This document shows, piece after piece, positions 8,353-18,038 of a DNA stretch of 64,000 bases. The notes under the pieces are model-generated. The model was given only the letters and a program-made list of their open reading frames with translations, did not search any database and was not told where the DNA came from. The stretch is from an uncultured Eubacteriales bacterium (GTDB lineage: Bacteria > Bacillota > Clostridia > Peptostreptococcales > Anaerovoracaceae), in the NCBI GenBank assembly GCA_902773835.1, contig CACYFZ010000002.1, positions 1 through 64,000 on the forward strand. Direction: 5' to 3'. Positions within the stretch are counted from its first letter, which is position 1. Each line of letters starts with the position of its first letter. The translations under genes were made by a program, and so were the position numbers.

Positions 8353-8535
8353 AGTGCTCAAAATGAAAAGGCTATAGTTAAGCAAAGCCCATACTTCAAA
8401 GAAGGGAGACCGAAAAAATACACAAAACTTCAGCTTGATCACGCAATCTCACTTTTGAAACAAGGGCTTTCTTATAAGGAGGTTAGCGCCATAAGTGGCA
8501 TTAGTAAAAGCACCCTTATTAGAGCAAAAAGATGA
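8353..8535 (+). pseudogene. C-terminal remnant of a serine recombinase (resolvase/invertase)
   Basis: The frame from 8353 reads into EGRPKKYTKLQLDHAISLL, then SYKEVSAISGISKSTLIRAK and a stop at 8533-8535. This is the helix-turn-helix tail of Hin/resolvase-type serine recombinases. The catalytic N-terminal domain is missing: a stop codon lies just upstream (8350-8352) and no in-frame start precedes it. The remnant lies between the cargo gene and the right IS end. Bases 8173-8352 hold only a possible promoter for the cargo gene (minus-strand TATATT near 8210). Confidence 0.75.
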
Positions 8536-8537
8536 TT

Positions 8538-8609
8538 AAACCTCCTATGGCACAGCTTAGTACCATAGGAGGTTTGCTTTCATATTATTTAGAAATTACT
8601 TATTCTTTT
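8538..8609 (-). repeat. 72-bp IS end with leader hairpin, copy 2 (solo)
   Basis: Second copy of 7026-7097, but no transposase follows its AGGAGG ribosome-site arm. Stem 8538-8550/8563-8575 with one compensated base pair. The next base outward (C8610) is the presumed IS terminus and is followed by the duplicated GCATTTTA. Confidence 0.85.
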
Positions 8610-8610
8610 C

Positions 8611-8618
8611 GCATTTTA
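8611..8618. repeat. Target-site duplication, right copy
   Basis: GCATTTTA, partner of 5605-5612. Joining the flanks restores a terminator T-run between convergent jag and the lipoprotein gene. Confidence 0.75.
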
Positions 8619-8632
8619 ATTTATAGACTTTT

Positions 8633-9049
8633 TTAGCCTTCAGCCGAGAATGTCTGAGTAGCCAAGACTTCATCTCCGTAAGTATAATTTACCACCATCT
8701 TTATTCCGCTGAGCTCGGTCTTTTCTTCAAGTTCTTTACATAAAGCCACGAAGGTATCCTTCTGACCGTCCAGTGCGTCTTGAAGCTTTTCAACCATTTC
8801 CGGCTCCTTGATGGTCTCTTCTTTCACATCTTCAAGCTTGGACAAGTCTGTAGAGTAAGTTATTTCATTACCCTTGATATCAATAGTCATGCCCGCATCA
8901 TCAGCGGTTTGCTGAAGTTCCTGCTTTACGTCGTCGTTACTGTTAATGTACGATTCCAAATCTTGCGGCTTTTTAGCACATGATGTGAGTCCGAGTCCAA
9001 AGAGCATGCTCAGTGCAAGCATCATTGCTATAATATTACTTCTTTTCAT
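8633..9049 (-). CDS. Small lipoprotein, DUF4854-like
   Basis: 138 residues with a lipoprotein signal: MKRSN, hydrophobic core, lipobox LTSC with Cys at about 24. The mature part (ESYINSNDDVKQELQQ, then GNEITYSTDL, a helical segment, and VVNYTYGDEVLATQTF at the end) resembles the DUF4854 family of small clostridial lipoproteins; family assignment is from memory and tentative. Membrane-anchored on the outer face. It lies 21 bases after the 9071-9616 gene on the same strand, so the two are likely one operon. Function unknown. Confidence 0.8.
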   Translation of the reverse strand: MKRSNIIAMMLALSMLFGLGLTSCAKKPQDLESYINSNDDVKQELQQTADDAGMTIDIKGNEITYSTDLSKLEDVKEETIKEPEMVEKLQDALDGQKDTFVALCKELEEKTELSGIKMVVNYTYGDEVLATQTFSAEG

Positions 9050-9070
9050 TATATTAATACTCCTTCACTA

Positions 9071-9616
9071 TTAGTTGTTGTCTCCGCCTCCGAAGAGGTT
9101 GCCCAGGAGACCGCCGTCCTCGCTTCCGTCTTCTGCGTTGGACAGATTGTTGTTTTTGTAGCCGTTGTCGGTACTTCCGTTAGAGTTGTTGGTGTTATCC
9201 GTAGCGGAATTACCGTTATTGTAGTTTGTATTGTTGCCGTTGTTGTTATTATTATTGTTGTTATTGGCGTTTCTTGCCTCTTCAGCTTCTCTCTTTGCAG
9301 CTTCCAGCTCTTTTTCAGCCTTGGTCTTAAGCTGAGCTGTGTCTTCCTTAAACTCATCCAAAAGCTCATAGACTTCTTTTCTGGACTGAGCTGTTTCGAG
9401 ATCTTTGTTGATGTTGTCGATATACACCTGCATCTTGGCGGCTTCTTCGGTGTCGTAGTCAGCTACATCGACATTTTTGATGAATTTCTGTGCATCGTTA
9501 ACGGCGAGCTTGCCGTCCATAATGCGATAGCCGTATGCTCCGCCGCCTGCAGCAAGAAGCATGAGTATAAGTACAAGCAGAATCTTAGCTCCGATTCCTC
9601 CTCTTTTGTTGTTCAT
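9071..9616 (-). CDS. Single-pass membrane protein with Asn-rich tail
   Basis: 181 residues. A membrane segment at about 10-31 (GAKILLVLILMLLAAGGG) is followed by a helical, charged, probably coiled-coil domain (about 40-115). The tail is rich in Asn, Gly, Ser and Asp, including nine consecutive Asn encoded by an AAC/AAT trinucleotide tract, and ends in GLLGNLFGGGDNN. A TTG four codons upstream (9628) is less likely than the ATG at 9616, which has GGAG six bases before it. Divergent from recF. No family recognised. Confidence 0.8.
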   Translation of the reverse strand: MNNKRGGIGAKILLVLILMLLAAGGGAYGYRIMDGKLAVNDAQKFIKNVDVADYDTEEAAKMQVYIDNINKDLETAQSRKEVYELLDEFKEDTAQLKTKAEKELEAAKREAEEARNANNNNNNNNNGNNTNYNNGNSATDNTNNSNGSTDNGYKNNNLSNAEDGSEDGGLLGNLFGGGDNN

Positions 9617-9689
9617 TTCCTTCTCCAATCTTCATAGTAGAATTTTTTTACGCGTCAATAATAACATATTAGAGAAGCAGATTGTAGGG

Positions 9690-9702
9690 TATAATACATA
9701 TA
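9690..9702 (+). promoter_or_regulatory. recF -10 box implying a leaderless or near-leaderless mRNA
   Basis: Perfect TATAAT at 9690-9695; the A of the recF ATG is 9702, seven bases further, where transcription normally starts. No Shine-Dalgarno can be found before the ATG. No clear -35 box is visible. Confidence 0.5.
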
Positions 9703-10910
9703 TGAAGATAAACAGTTTGATATTAGAAAATTTCAGAAATTACGCAAATCTCGAAGTGGACTTCGACGAGAGCAGGAATATTTTGGTTGGAGAAAACGCC
9801 CAGGGAAAGACCAATCTCGTAGAGGCAATTTACATGACGGCATTTGCGAAGTCTTTCAGGACCAATAATGCGTCTGACATGATTAGGTTCGGAGAAAAGA
9901 CCGGAAGGGTCAGCGTCTATGTGGAAAGTGAAGAGATAGAAAAGAATATCAATATCACTTTAAGATCCGACGGAAAGAAGATGATTCAAAAGGACGGGAA
10001 GGCCGTAAAGAGAACGGCGGACCTTTTGAACACCGTGGTTGTAATTGTGTTTACCCCGGACGACCTACGAATTATAAAGGACAGTCCGGAGAAGAGGCGC
10101 GCGTTCATAAACCGCGAGCTTTCTCAGATGAGGCCGCGGTATTATGAGCAGCTGCGTCGTTACAATGAAGCACTTAAAGAGAAGAACGCGCTGCTGAAAG
10201 GTTTTTTCAACGTGAAGAAAAAAACCTTTACGCGCGCCGACAACCTTACGCTGAATGATGCGAATTCCGGCGCTTCATTCGAAGGAACAAATCCGTACGA
10301 CAACAGCAAAAGATACAATGAGGATTTGCTGGATATATACGACAGGCAGCTGGCCGATGCGGGATATGAACTCATAAGATACCGAACAGAATTTACCGAG
10401 ATGCTCTCCGAAGAAGCTGCTGAGATAATGAGAAATATCTCAGACGGAAGAGAGGAGCTGGAGATAAGATATAAGACCGCCTGTGATTTTGTGACTGCAA
10501 CGGAAGGAAGAGACATACTCTTTAGTCAGATAAAGCACAACAGAGACAGGGATATATATAACGGAAGTGCGTCGCTCGGACCTCACAGGGACGACCTCGA
10601 ATTCTATATTAACGGAAATGATGCGCGTAAGTTCGGCTCGCAGGGCCAGCAGCGTACGGTCGCTCTGTCTTTGAAACTCGCGGAGATAAGGATAGCCAGG
10701 CAGATGCTTGGAGAAGCGCCCGTGCTGCTTTTGGACGACGTGCTCTCGGAGCTGGACCCGGGACGTCAGAGATTCCTGATCAGCGAGATAGATGACGTCC
10801 AGCTCTTCATAACGTCGGCCGAGCTCGCGGATGAAGTCCGGAGCGCCCTGCGGGGAGGCACCCTCTTCCGCATTGAAAACGGTAATGTCACGAGGGTGGA
10901 TAAGTACTAG
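9702..10910 (+). CDS. recF: DNA replication and repair protein RecF
   Basis: SMC/ABC-like ATPase that loads RecA at gaps through RecFOR. Shown by the N-terminus MKINSLILENFRNYANL, Walker A VGENAQGKTNLVEAIY, the ABC signature region GSQGQQRTVALSLKLAE and Walker B APVLLLDDVLSELD. At 402 residues it is about 30 longer than usual; the extra part is an insertion near residues 165-205 (around KKKTFTRADNLTLNDANSG). Start chosen at the canonical MKINS; upstream in-frame sequence overlaps the divergent gene. Unusually it is not next to dnaN but on the opposite side of the origin, followed by gyrB. Confidence 0.95.
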   Translation: MKINSLILENFRNYANLEVDFDESRNILVGENAQGKTNLVEAIYMTAFAKSFRTNNASDMIRFGEKTGRVSVYVESEEIEKNINITLRSDGKKMIQKDGKAVKRTADLLNTVVVIVFTPDDLRIIKDSPEKRRAFINRELSQMRPRYYEQLRRYNEALKEKNALLKGFFNVKKKTFTRADNLTLNDANSGASFEGTNPYDNSKRYNEDLLDIYDRQLADAGYELIRYRTEFTEMLSEEAAEIMRNISDGREELEIRYKTACDFVTATEGRDILFSQIKHNRDRDIYNGSASLGPHRDDLEFYINGNDARKFGSQGQQRTVALSLKLAEIRIARQMLGEAPVLLLDDVLSELDPGRQRFLISEIDDVQLFITSAELADEVRSALRGGTLFRIENGNVTRVDKY

Positions 10911-10965
10911 AAGGCATAAAAAAACGTAAAAAAATAAGAAATTATTGCAGAATATTCGAGCGAAA

Positions 10966-11001
10966 AAACAGGATTTTGGTATCAAAAAATCTTGTTTTTT
11001 T
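10966..11001 (+). terminator. recF terminator
   Basis: Stem AAACAGGATTTT/AAAATCTTGTTT (one mismatch) with an 8-nt loop and a following T-run. Confidence 0.65.
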
Positions 11002-11115
11002 GATAGGCGCTGAACAACATGGAATTACTGGCTTTCGTGCGCCTTTTGTCGAATATCGTGCGTTATTTGCCGATTTAAGGGACTTTTTTGAAAATACAAG
11101 ATATAGTGTGAAAAC

Positions 11116-11144
11116 TTGCATAAAAATCGCTTATATGGTAAAAT
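11116..11144 (+). promoter_or_regulatory. gyrB promoter
   Basis: TTGCAT (11116-11121), 17-bp spacer, TAAAAT (11139-11144) with an extended -10 TGG just before it. Predicted start near 11151, leaving a leader of about 130 bases. Confidence 0.7.
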
Positions 11145-11150
11145 TCGGGC

Positions 11151-13210
<2,060 letters not shown>

Positions 13211-13247
13211 TTTACGGGCACAGCCCCTTAAGTAAAGGAAAGATTAA

Positions 13248-15770
13248 ATGGCAGATTTATTAGATAACAGCACAATAATCGAGCACGAGATATACGACGA
13301 AATGAAAAACTCGTATATCGATTACGCCATGAGCGTAATCGTAGGCCGTGCTCTTCCGGATGTCAGGGACGGACTGAAGCCGGTACACAGAAGGATTCTG
13401 TACGGCATGCACTCCCTCGGCATTACACCGGATAAACCTCATAAGAAATCCGCGCGTATCGTCGGAGAGGTTATGGGTAAATATCACCCTCACGGAGACT
13501 CTTCCATCTATGACTCCATGGTCAAGATGGCGCAGGACTTCTCCACCAGATATCCTCTCGTAGACGGTCACGGAAACTTCGGTTCCGTAGACGGAGACGG
13601 CGCAGCTGCTTCTCGTTATACAGAGGCGCGTATGTCACCGTTCTCCCTTCAGATGGTACGCGACATCGAAAAAGACACGGTTGACTTCATCGATAACTAC
13701 GACGGTGAAGAGAAGGAGCCTGTAGTACTCCCGTCAAGAGTACCTAACCTCCTCATCAACGGATCCAACGGTATCGCCGTAGGTATGGCAACATCGATTC
13801 CTCCGCACAACCTCGGAGAGACCATCGACGCCTGCGTAAAGATGATCGAAGAGCCGGAAGTTGAGATTGCCGAGCTCGCGAAGATTATCAAAGGACCGGA
13901 CTTCCCTACGGGAGCCACCATCCTCGGAAAGAGCGCAGCCAGAGAGGCCTACCTCACGGGACAAGGCAAGGTAAACGTCAGATCCGTATGCGAGATCAGC
14001 GAAGCCAAGGGCGGAAGGATGCAGATCGTCGTATCCGAGATTCCGTACCAGGTCAACAAAGCCAGACTCATTGAGTCCATGGCAGACCTCGTAAGAGACA
14101 AGAAGATCGAAGGAATCTCCGCTATCCGCGATGAGTCCAACCGTGAAGGAACCAGAATCGTAATCGAGCTGAAGAGGGATTCGAATCCTAACGTAATCCT
14201 GAACAGACTTTATAAACACACAGCGCTTCAGACATCATTCAGCATGATTATGCTGGCGCTCGTAAACGGCGAACCGAAGATTCTGAACCTGAAGCAGATC
14301 CTTGAAGAGTATCTGAAGCATCAGAAGGAAGTCGTGACAAGAAGAACACGCTTCGACCTCGCAAAAGCAGAGGCCAGAGCTCACATCTTGGAAGGACTCA
14401 TAATTGCCCTCGACAATATCGACGAGGTAATTGCCACAATCAGATCGGCTTACAATGATGCCAAAGAAAAACTCATGGTACGCTTCGGACTTTCCGAGAT
14501 TCAGGCACAGGCCATCCTCGATATGAGACTTGCCAAGCTGCAAGGTCTCGAAAGAGAGAAGATTCAGGCCGAGTATGACGAACTCCAGAAAAGGATCGCA
14601 TACTACAAGAGCCTGCTCGCAGATGAGAAGAAGCTCATGGGCGTTATCAGAGATGAGCTCATCGAGATTAAAGAGAAGTGGGCAGATCCGAGAAGAACAA
14701 AAATCGTAGCCGACGAAGGAGAACTCGACGAAGAGGCTCTTATCGATGAAGAGGATGTAGCGATTACGCTTACACACCTCGGATACGTTAAGAGGGTTCC
14801 GGCAGACACCTACAAGGCACAACGCCGCGGAGGCAAGGGCATCGTCGGACTGACGACTCGTGAGAGCGACTTCGTCCGCGACCTCATCATAACGAGCACG
14901 CACGACTACCTCATGTTCTTCACGGACATGGGCCGCGTGTACAAGATAAAGGCGTACGAGATTCCGGAAGCATCCAGGACAGCCAAGGGCACACCTGTAA
15001 TCAACTTCCTGAACCTGAACTCCACGGAGAGAGTAACGGCAATGATCCCTATCCGCGAGTTCAGCCCGGAGGAATCCCTCGTAATGGTTACTCGCCATGG
15101 TACTATCAAGAAGACACCGCTTAGCGAGTTCGACACCAACCGTAAGACGGGCCTTATCGCCATAACCCTGAAAGAAGGAGATAAGCTCATCTCCGTAGCA
15201 CAGGCCGGCGGCGATGACAACGTGCTCGTAGTAACCAAGATGGGTAAGGCAATCGCATTCTCCGAGAAGGACGTAAGACCTATGGGACGTAACGCCGGCG
15301 GAGTACGCGCCATTCTCCTCGACAAGGATGATGAGGTCGTATCCATGGAGCTCGATTCCGAGCAGGTACGCAAGATGCTGGTAATTACGGAGAACGGATT
15401 CGGAAAGAGAACACCTCTGACTGAGTACAGACTACAGACCAGAGGCGGTAAGGGAGTTGCCACATACGACAAGACCAAGTTCAGCAAGACGGGTACACTC
15501 GTCGGAGCTACCATCGTCAAGGACGAGGATGAGGTCATGGTCATCAACTCCAACGGAGTAATTATCAGAATCCGCGCCAACGAAGTATCCACTTCAGGAC
15601 GTACCACACAGGGCGTTAAGATCATGAAGGTTGAGAAAGACAACCGCATCGTATCTTTCGCAAAGGTAGTCGATGAAGAGGACGCCGAAGCCAAGAGCGG
15701 CAAGGGCGGCAAGAAGGACAAAAAATCCAACGTCGGCGCCGACGGCAACGAGCAGATGACCCTGGTATAA
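13248..15770 (+). CDS. gyrA: DNA gyrase subunit A
   Basis: DNA breakage-reunion subunit (840 aa). The catalytic Tyr is Y124 in SRYTEARM. The quinolone-resistance region reads [11 protein letters not shown], with Ser85 and Asp89 at the positions of E. coli Ser83 and Asp87, the wild-type, susceptible-type residues. The C-terminal half is a six-bladed DNA-wrapping propeller; a GyrA-box-like QRRGGKGI is visible. It ends in a Lys/Gly/Asp-rich tail. AAAGGAAAG precedes the ATG. Forms an operon with gyrB. Confidence 0.98.
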   Translation: MADLLDNSTIIEHEIYDEMKNSYIDYAMSVIVGRALPDVRDGLKPVHRRILYGMHSLGITPDKPHKKSARIVGEVMGKYHPHGDSSIYDSMVKMAQDFSTRYPLVDGHGNFGSVDGDGAAASRYTEARMSPFSLQMVRDIEKDTVDFIDNYDGEEKEPVVLPSRVPNLLINGSNGIAVGMATSIPPHNLGETIDACVKMIEEPEVEIAELAKIIKGPDFPTGATILGKSAAREAYLTGQGKVNVRSVCEISEAKGGRMQIVVSEIPYQVNKARLIESMADLVRDKKIEGISAIRDESNREGTRIVIELKRDSNPNVILNRLYKHTALQTSFSMIMLALVNGEPKILNLKQILEEYLKHQKEVVTRRTRFDLAKAEARAHILEGLIIALDNIDEVIATIRSAYNDAKEKLMVRFGLSEIQAQAILDMRLAKLQGLEREKIQAEYDELQKRIAYYKSLLADEKKLMGVIRDELIEIKEKWADPRRTKIVADEGELDEEALIDEEDVAITLTHLGYVKRVPADTYKAQRRGGKGIVGLTTRESDFVRDLIITSTHDYLMFFTDMGRVYKIKAYEIPEASRTAKGTPVINFLNLNSTERVTAMIPIREFSPEESLVMVTRHGTIKKTPLSEFDTNRKTGLIAITLKEGDKLISVAQAGGDDNVLVVTKMGKAIAFSEKDVRPMGRNAGGVRAILLDKDDEVVSMELDSEQVRKMLVITENGFGKRTPLTEYRLQTRGGKGVATYDKTKFSKTGTLVGATIVKDEDEVMVINSNGVIIRIRANEVSTSGRTTQGVKIMKVEKDNRIVSFAKVVDEEDAEAKSGKGGKKDKKSNVGADGNEQMTLV

Positions 15771-15812
15771 CTTAAATAAAGAGGCGATTCGAAAGAATCA
15801 GGTTCAAGCACC

Positions 15813-15853
15813 AAGAGGTCTCAATCACGCAAAGTGACTGAGACCTCTTTTTT
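15813..15853 (+). terminator. gyrBA terminator
   Basis: Long stem AAGAGGTCTCA/TGAGACCTCTT (15813-15823/15839-15849), internally extended by TCAC/GTGA, followed by TTTTTT. Confidence 0.88.
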
Positions 15854-15855
15854 CA

Positions 15856-16050
15856 CCGCTAAAACACAATCTTCGCTTTATTGCTAAATCTCAACCTCCG
15901 TTTTACCGCTAAAACACACTCTTCGCTTTGCCGCTAAAACGCCTCCTCGTATTACAGCTAAAACTCAACCTCCGTTTACCGCAAAACTCACTACTCGTAT
16001 TATCGCTAAAACTCAACCTCCGTTTGCCGCAAAATTCACTCTTCGCATAC
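15856..16050. repeat. Degenerate 24-bp tandem repeat, eight units
   Basis: Eight head-to-tail units of 24-26 bp with the theme CCGCTAAAACTCAACCTCCG; alternate units carry CTCAACCTCCG or CACTCTTCGC. Directly after the gyrA terminator. No reading frame of interest. Spacing is constant without unique spacers, so it is not CRISPR. Confidence 0.8.
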
Positions 16051-16070
16051 CTTCACCGTCTGAATGATAA

Positions 16071-16275
16071 AAAATGAGCCTTTCGACCACAAAACGATAG
16101 AAAAAGCACAATTTGAAGATAAAGGGAGAAAAAATGAGTCTTTCGACCACAAAAGGTTGGAAAAAGCACAATTTGAAGATAAAGGAAGAAAAAATGAGCC
16201 TTTCGGCCACAAAAGGTTGGAAAAAGCACAATTTGAAGATAAAGGGAGAAAAAATGAGCCTTTCAAGCAAAAAAT
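16071..16275. repeat. 60-bp tandem repeat, about 3.2 units
   Basis: Exact 60-bp period: units at 16081-16140, 16141-16200 and 16201-16260 differ at only a few positions, with partial units on both sides. Each contains GGGAG or GGAAG followed by ATG. Because 60 is a multiple of three, several frames on both strands stay open. Confidence 0.9.
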
Positions 16276-16310
16276 CGATCAATATGCTCATTTTTGCCAC
16301 AAAATATTAA
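16134..16310 (+). CDS. Possible small Lys-rich repeat protein
   Basis: 58 codons starting at an ATG that has GGGAG five bases upstream. It encodes repeats of MSLSATKGWKKHNLKIK (20 residues per DNA unit). Internal ATGs in the later units have the same ribosome-site context, so nested starts are possible. The first unit's own ATG runs into a stop after eight codons. The frame may be open only because of the repeat period. Low confidence that it is a gene. Confidence 0.2.
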   Translation: MSLSTTKGWKKHNLKIKEEKMSLSATKGWKKHNLKIKGEKMSLSSKKSINMLIFATKY

Positions 16311-16446
16311 TAATTGAACCGAATATGGAGCAAAACGACCGTTTTCGCAAGGAATATGATGATATTTGAGCTTATAGGGGATTTTTCAGGGAAAAAGGCT
16401 CAAATTTCGCATATTTATATGCTCAGATATATGCCTGAACACGCCG

Positions 16447-16490
16447 CGCGAGAGAGCTTCGCAACTTCACGCACCACACTATCTCTCGCG
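16447..16490. other. Inverted repeat in the region before the nuclease gene
   Basis: CGCGAGAGA (16447-16455) and TCTCTCGCG (16482-16490) are complementary, separated by 26 bases. They lie in the 16311-16578 non-coding stretch, which otherwise shows nothing recognisable. Possible terminator without a T-run or a protein-binding site. Confidence 0.4.
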
Positions 16491-16578
16491 TGCTCAAAAC
16501 CGCATAGTAAACACCTTACGAAAGGGACAACGTAACTCATATTATTAGTAAAGCAGAGAAAGGAAGGGGACAGGGAAT

Positions 16579-17373
16579 ATGATTTATAAGGAAAGGATAA
16601 GAATCATTCTTGAGGATATGCTGGAACAAAAGAGACTGTTTGATGAAGAATTGAAGAATTTGCCTGATGGTTTCATTAATACAAGAAAGAGTAACTGCAA
16701 GGTGTATTTCACTTGGCAAATTCCTAAAGGAGGGAGAAGACGCAAGACTTTTCGAAAGGGAATAAGCAAGAATGACGATCTTATAAATAAACTGCTGAGA
16801 AAAAAATATCTGAAGTCTGCAATCCGTCGAATTGACAATAACATCCGCCTTTTTGAAAAGACCTTATGTAATTATGAGGAAATAAACGAAGAAGCGGTAC
16901 TTGGTACTTACTTGTTAAAGCATCCTGAGATGGAAGGTAAACTCAAACATGGCAGAGCAGACGTTGATGCGTGGGCTGAAGGATATCGGAAGACTGTAAA
17001 CTTCCGTGAGGACGGTTTGAAATCTACATCTTCAAGCGGCTCGAAAATGAGATCAAAGGGAGAGTTGATAATAGCATCAAGACTGGACTTTTATAAGATT
17101 CCGTACAGATACGAGGCCCCTATCGAACATCCGGATGTTAAAAGGATTCCGGATTTCACAATTAAGAGACCGAGAGATCAAAAGATTATTTACTGGGAGC
17201 ATCTCGGTATGATGGACAACGAAGGATACAGGAGGGAGAATAATAGGAAGTTGCAGGAATATGAAGACATCAACGTGACACCATGGAATAATCTGATTAT
17301 GACTTATGACCAAGAAGACGGGGGCATCGATGTGCGCATAATTGATGGCCTGATACAAGGATGGTTGCTGTAA
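16579..17373 (+). CDS. PD-(D/E)XK nuclease-like protein
   Basis: 264 residues. The N-terminal half (1-125) is helical and charged, with a nucleic-acid-binding look (KGGRRRKTFRKGISK). The C-terminal half has the layout of a PD-(D/E)XK nuclease: Glu in MRSKGELIIASRLD, then YRYEAPI, PDFTIKRP, and the YWEHLGMMDNEGYR block in which Glu replaces the second acidic position. No methyltransferase or other restriction partner adjoins it, so the role (repair, mobile-element or defence nuclease) is open. The ribosome site is unclear (GGGAAT before ATG; AGGAAGGGG further up). Solitary between a repeat region and dtd. Confidence 0.65.
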   Translation: MIYKERIRIILEDMLEQKRLFDEELKNLPDGFINTRKSNCKVYFTWQIPKGGRRRKTFRKGISKNDDLINKLLRKKYLKSAIRRIDNNIRLFEKTLCNYEEINEEAVLGTYLLKHPEMEGKLKHGRADVDAWAEGYRKTVNFREDGLKSTSSSGSKMRSKGELIIASRLDFYKIPYRYEAPIEHPDVKRIPDFTIKRPRDQKIIYWEHLGMMDNEGYRRENNRKLQEYEDINVTPWNNLIMTYDQEDGGIDVRIIDGLIQGWLL

Positions 17374-17405
17374 ACTTACTCTTAACATATGATGTGTACA
17401 AGTTG

Positions 17406-17434
17406 TTGAACTTGTTATTAACATATGTTATAAA
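17406..17434 (+). promoter_or_regulatory. Putative dtd promoter
   Basis: TTGAAC (17406-17411), 17-bp spacer, TATAAA (17429-17434). The -35 box lies in an inverted repeat ACAAGTT/AACTTGT, and TTAACATATG occurs twice nearby (17382 and 17418), so a regulator may bind here. Confidence 0.5.
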
Positions 17435-17533
17435 CAATTTCGATTTTGACTGCTATTATCTGAATAAACGACACTTGTATAGTACAGTGAGATAGGACAG
17501 AGAAAAGGAAAGAGAAAAAGGAGCCAAATAAGA

Positions 17534-17995
17534 ATGAGATTTGTGATACAGAGAGTAAAGCATGCATCGGTTACGGTGGAGAATGAAGTGGTCGGAAAGA
17601 TCGGCAGAGGATATATGGTGCTGGTCGGAGTCTGCAACGAAGACACGGAGGCCGTCGCAGATAAGATGGTCGACAAGATGATAAAGCTTCGCATCAATGA
17701 GGACGAGGAAGGAAAGACCAATACATCTCTGGCCGAAGTCGGCGGAGAGCTTCTTCTCATATCGCAGTTCACGCTCTACGCCAATTGCCGTAAAGGCAAT
17801 CGCCCTTCTTTCATAGATGCGGGCAGCCCGGAGCATGCAAACGCGCTTTACGAATACATCATCGCTCGCTGCAAAGAGCAAGTGCCCGTCGTGGAGAAGG
17901 GCGTCTTCGGCGCAGAGATGGCAGTGGAACTTTTAAACGACGGCCCTTTCACAATAATCCTCGACTCCAAGGATCTTGAAGGACCTAGAAAATAA
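17534..17995 (+). CDS. dtd: D-aminoacyl-tRNA deacylase
   Basis: Removes D-amino acids and glycine mischarged on tRNAs. 153 residues, normal length. Signature motifs are present: the N-terminal [15 protein letters not shown], the catalytic [17 protein letters not shown] and the C-terminal [11 protein letters not shown] carrying the cross-subunit Gly-Pro region. Stand-alone gene with its own terminator; usually found with relA, which is absent here. Confidence 0.97.
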   Translation: MRFVIQRVKHASVTVENEVVGKIGRGYMVLVGVCNEDTEAVADKMVDKMIKLRINEDEEGKTNTSLAEVGGELLLISQFTLYANCRKGNRPSFIDAGSPEHANALYEYIIARCKEQVPVVEKGVFGAEMAVELLNDGPFTIILDSKDLEGPRK

Positions 17996-18036
17996 AAAAA
18001 CGGGCTCGGATGCACATACATCAGAGCCCGTTTTTT
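17994..18036. terminator. Bidirectional terminator between dtd and galE
   Basis: Stem CGGGCTC/GAGCCCG (18001-18007/18024-18030) with an A-run before and a T-run after, serving both convergent genes. Confidence 0.88.
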
Positions 18037-18038
18037 CG

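Larger units (their letters stand above)
5613..8610. mobile_element. Composite IS256-family transposon with surface-protein cargo
   Basis: Outer ends: GAGAGTGTGAAATAAAG (5613 on) and, inverted, GAAAAGAATAAGTAATT (from 8610). They share 13 of the first 25 positions ungapped, as imperfect IS256-type inverted repeats. GCATTTTA flanks both ends. Inside are one full transposase gene (left), a BIG_2/Fn3 protein gene, a serine-recombinase remnant and a second copy of the 72-bp transposase leader end (right) whose transposase is missing. The simplest reading is two directly repeated IS copies, the right one almost completely deleted, mobilised as a unit. A hairpin at 5733-5760 (ATACCCAGGCT/AGCCTGGGTAT) lies after the transposase stop. 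Confidence 0.7.

Noticed and set aside
8242..8442. Minus-strand 66-residue reading frame
   Set aside because: It has no ribosome site and overlaps the serine-recombinase remnant on the + strand, which has clear family similarity.
15856..16275. CRISPR array
   Set aside because: The 24-bp and 60-bp units follow each other without unique spacers, and no cas gene is present.
16013..16300. Minus-strand Phe-rich 95- and 76-residue frames in the repeat region
   Set aside because: They stay open only because the 60-bp period is a multiple of three. No ribosome site was seen for either.
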